From the NCBI GenBank assembly GCA_032158295.1, contig CM063243.1, positions 7,324,948 through 7,388,947 on the forward strand: DNA of 64,000 nt, given 5' to 3'. Each line of letters starts with the position of its first letter. Position 1 is the first letter of the stretch. The DNA is from Pycnopodia helianthoides (taxonomy: Eukaryota; Echinodermata; Asteroidea; Forcipulatida; Asteriidae). Positions 63,750-64,000 of this stretch are shown here, piece after piece. The notes beneath the pieces are model-generated. The model worked only from the letters and a program-made list of their open reading frames with translations, did not search any database and was not told where the DNA came from. The position numbers and the translations under genes are program-made.

Positions 63750-63900
63750 CACCCCCCCCCCCCACAAAAAACACACAAAACAAACCTTTAAAGAAAAAAG
63801 GACCCCCCCCCCCAATAAAAAATAATAATAATACCACCCCACACTTGCCCACAACACATAGGAAGACAACATTAAATTATATTTTTCCTCCCCCCCCCCC
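63750..63900. repeat. Low-complexity C-tracts
   Basis: Three runs of nine to twelve C with A-rich spacers. They lie just upstream of the acceptor of the last exon and supply its pyrimidine tract. Confidence 0.7.
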
Positions 63901-63915
63901 TCCCTCCTGATCCAG

Positions 63916-64000
63916 GTGTACTTGTGGCAGTCCGTCATCCAACAACTTGTAGCAAACTGAATATGACTGACTTTGAGATAGACCTAGGTTTGAAGCATGC
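63916..64000 (+). CDS. CLHC1: CLHC1 exon, partial (runs off the window)
   Basis: The acceptor is a long C/T tract ending ctgatccag. The leftover G of the exon at 35248-35430 plus GT gives Gly, then VLVAVRHPTTCSKLNMTDFE and IDLGLKHA, open to the edge of the window. The clean phase join across a 28.5-kb intron supports it. The donor lies outside the window. Confidence 0.7.

Larger units (their letters stand above)
35431..63915. other. 28.5-kb CLHC1 intron enlarged by nested insertions
   Basis: The intron runs from a gtgagt donor to an acceptor with a long C/T tract. The nesting is CLHC1 intron, then a TIR transposon (35799-62478), then an inverted-repeat element (about 39077-62337), then the Penelope-like array (39682-61680). 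The array lies antisense to CLHC1. 63100-63700 shows nothing I recognise, and 63750-63900 is low-complexity C-tracts. Confidence 0.75.

Overview
The window is eukaryotic DNA, AT-rich, with short exons in long introns and heavy transposon load. CR1/L2-type and L1/Tx1-type LINEs, DIRS-like YR retroelements, Penelope-like elements and tRNA-derived SINEs together suggest a marine invertebrate, perhaps an echinoderm or another deuterostome; the species cannot be fixed from the sequence.

One host gene crosses the whole window on the + strand: an orthologue of CLHC1 (clathrin heavy chain linker domain containing 1). Nine exons can be placed (369-517, 2134-2339, 7940-7992, 8179-8306, 9396-9587, 17368-17542, 29421-29623, 35248-35430, 63916-end). 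Their reading phases join without a stop. The gene continues past both edges. All other sequence is intronic or repeat-derived.

Introns 2 to 7 (2.3-35 kb) hold nested transposon relics. There are two CR1/L2-like LINE pieces and a DIRS end (3-6.5 kb), a foldback element (13.5-14.3 kb), and two SINE-like elements (15.4-16.2 kb). An L1/Tx1-like LINE is split by a DIRS element that is itself split by a MITE (18.1-23.3 kb). A minus-strand CR1/L2-like LINE carries a viral-type 2A motif (28.8-24.2 kb). A deleted DIRS copy has an in-frame internal duplication in its recombinase (30.0-32.7 kb).

The last intron (35431-63915) is the most remarkable part. It holds nested insertions: a TIR DNA transposon relic (35799-62478), inside it a smaller inverted-repeat element (about 39077-62337), and inside that a 22-kb head-to-tail array of a Penelope-like retroelement on the minus strand (39682-61680). 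The array has four complete units of about 4.48 kb, one 5'-truncated unit and one 732-bp 3' fragment, bounded by an 89-bp direct duplication of the target. Each unit encodes an unrecognised 218-residue ORF1 protein and a 682-residue reverse transcriptase, with no GIY-YIG endonuclease that I can find. Every copy carries a hammerhead ribozyme motif between the RT stop and the unit's 3' end. A multimeric array transcript could therefore cut itself into unit-length RNAs. Two units (40414-44892 and 44893-49371) have both frames intact; the other three each carry a one-base frameshift.
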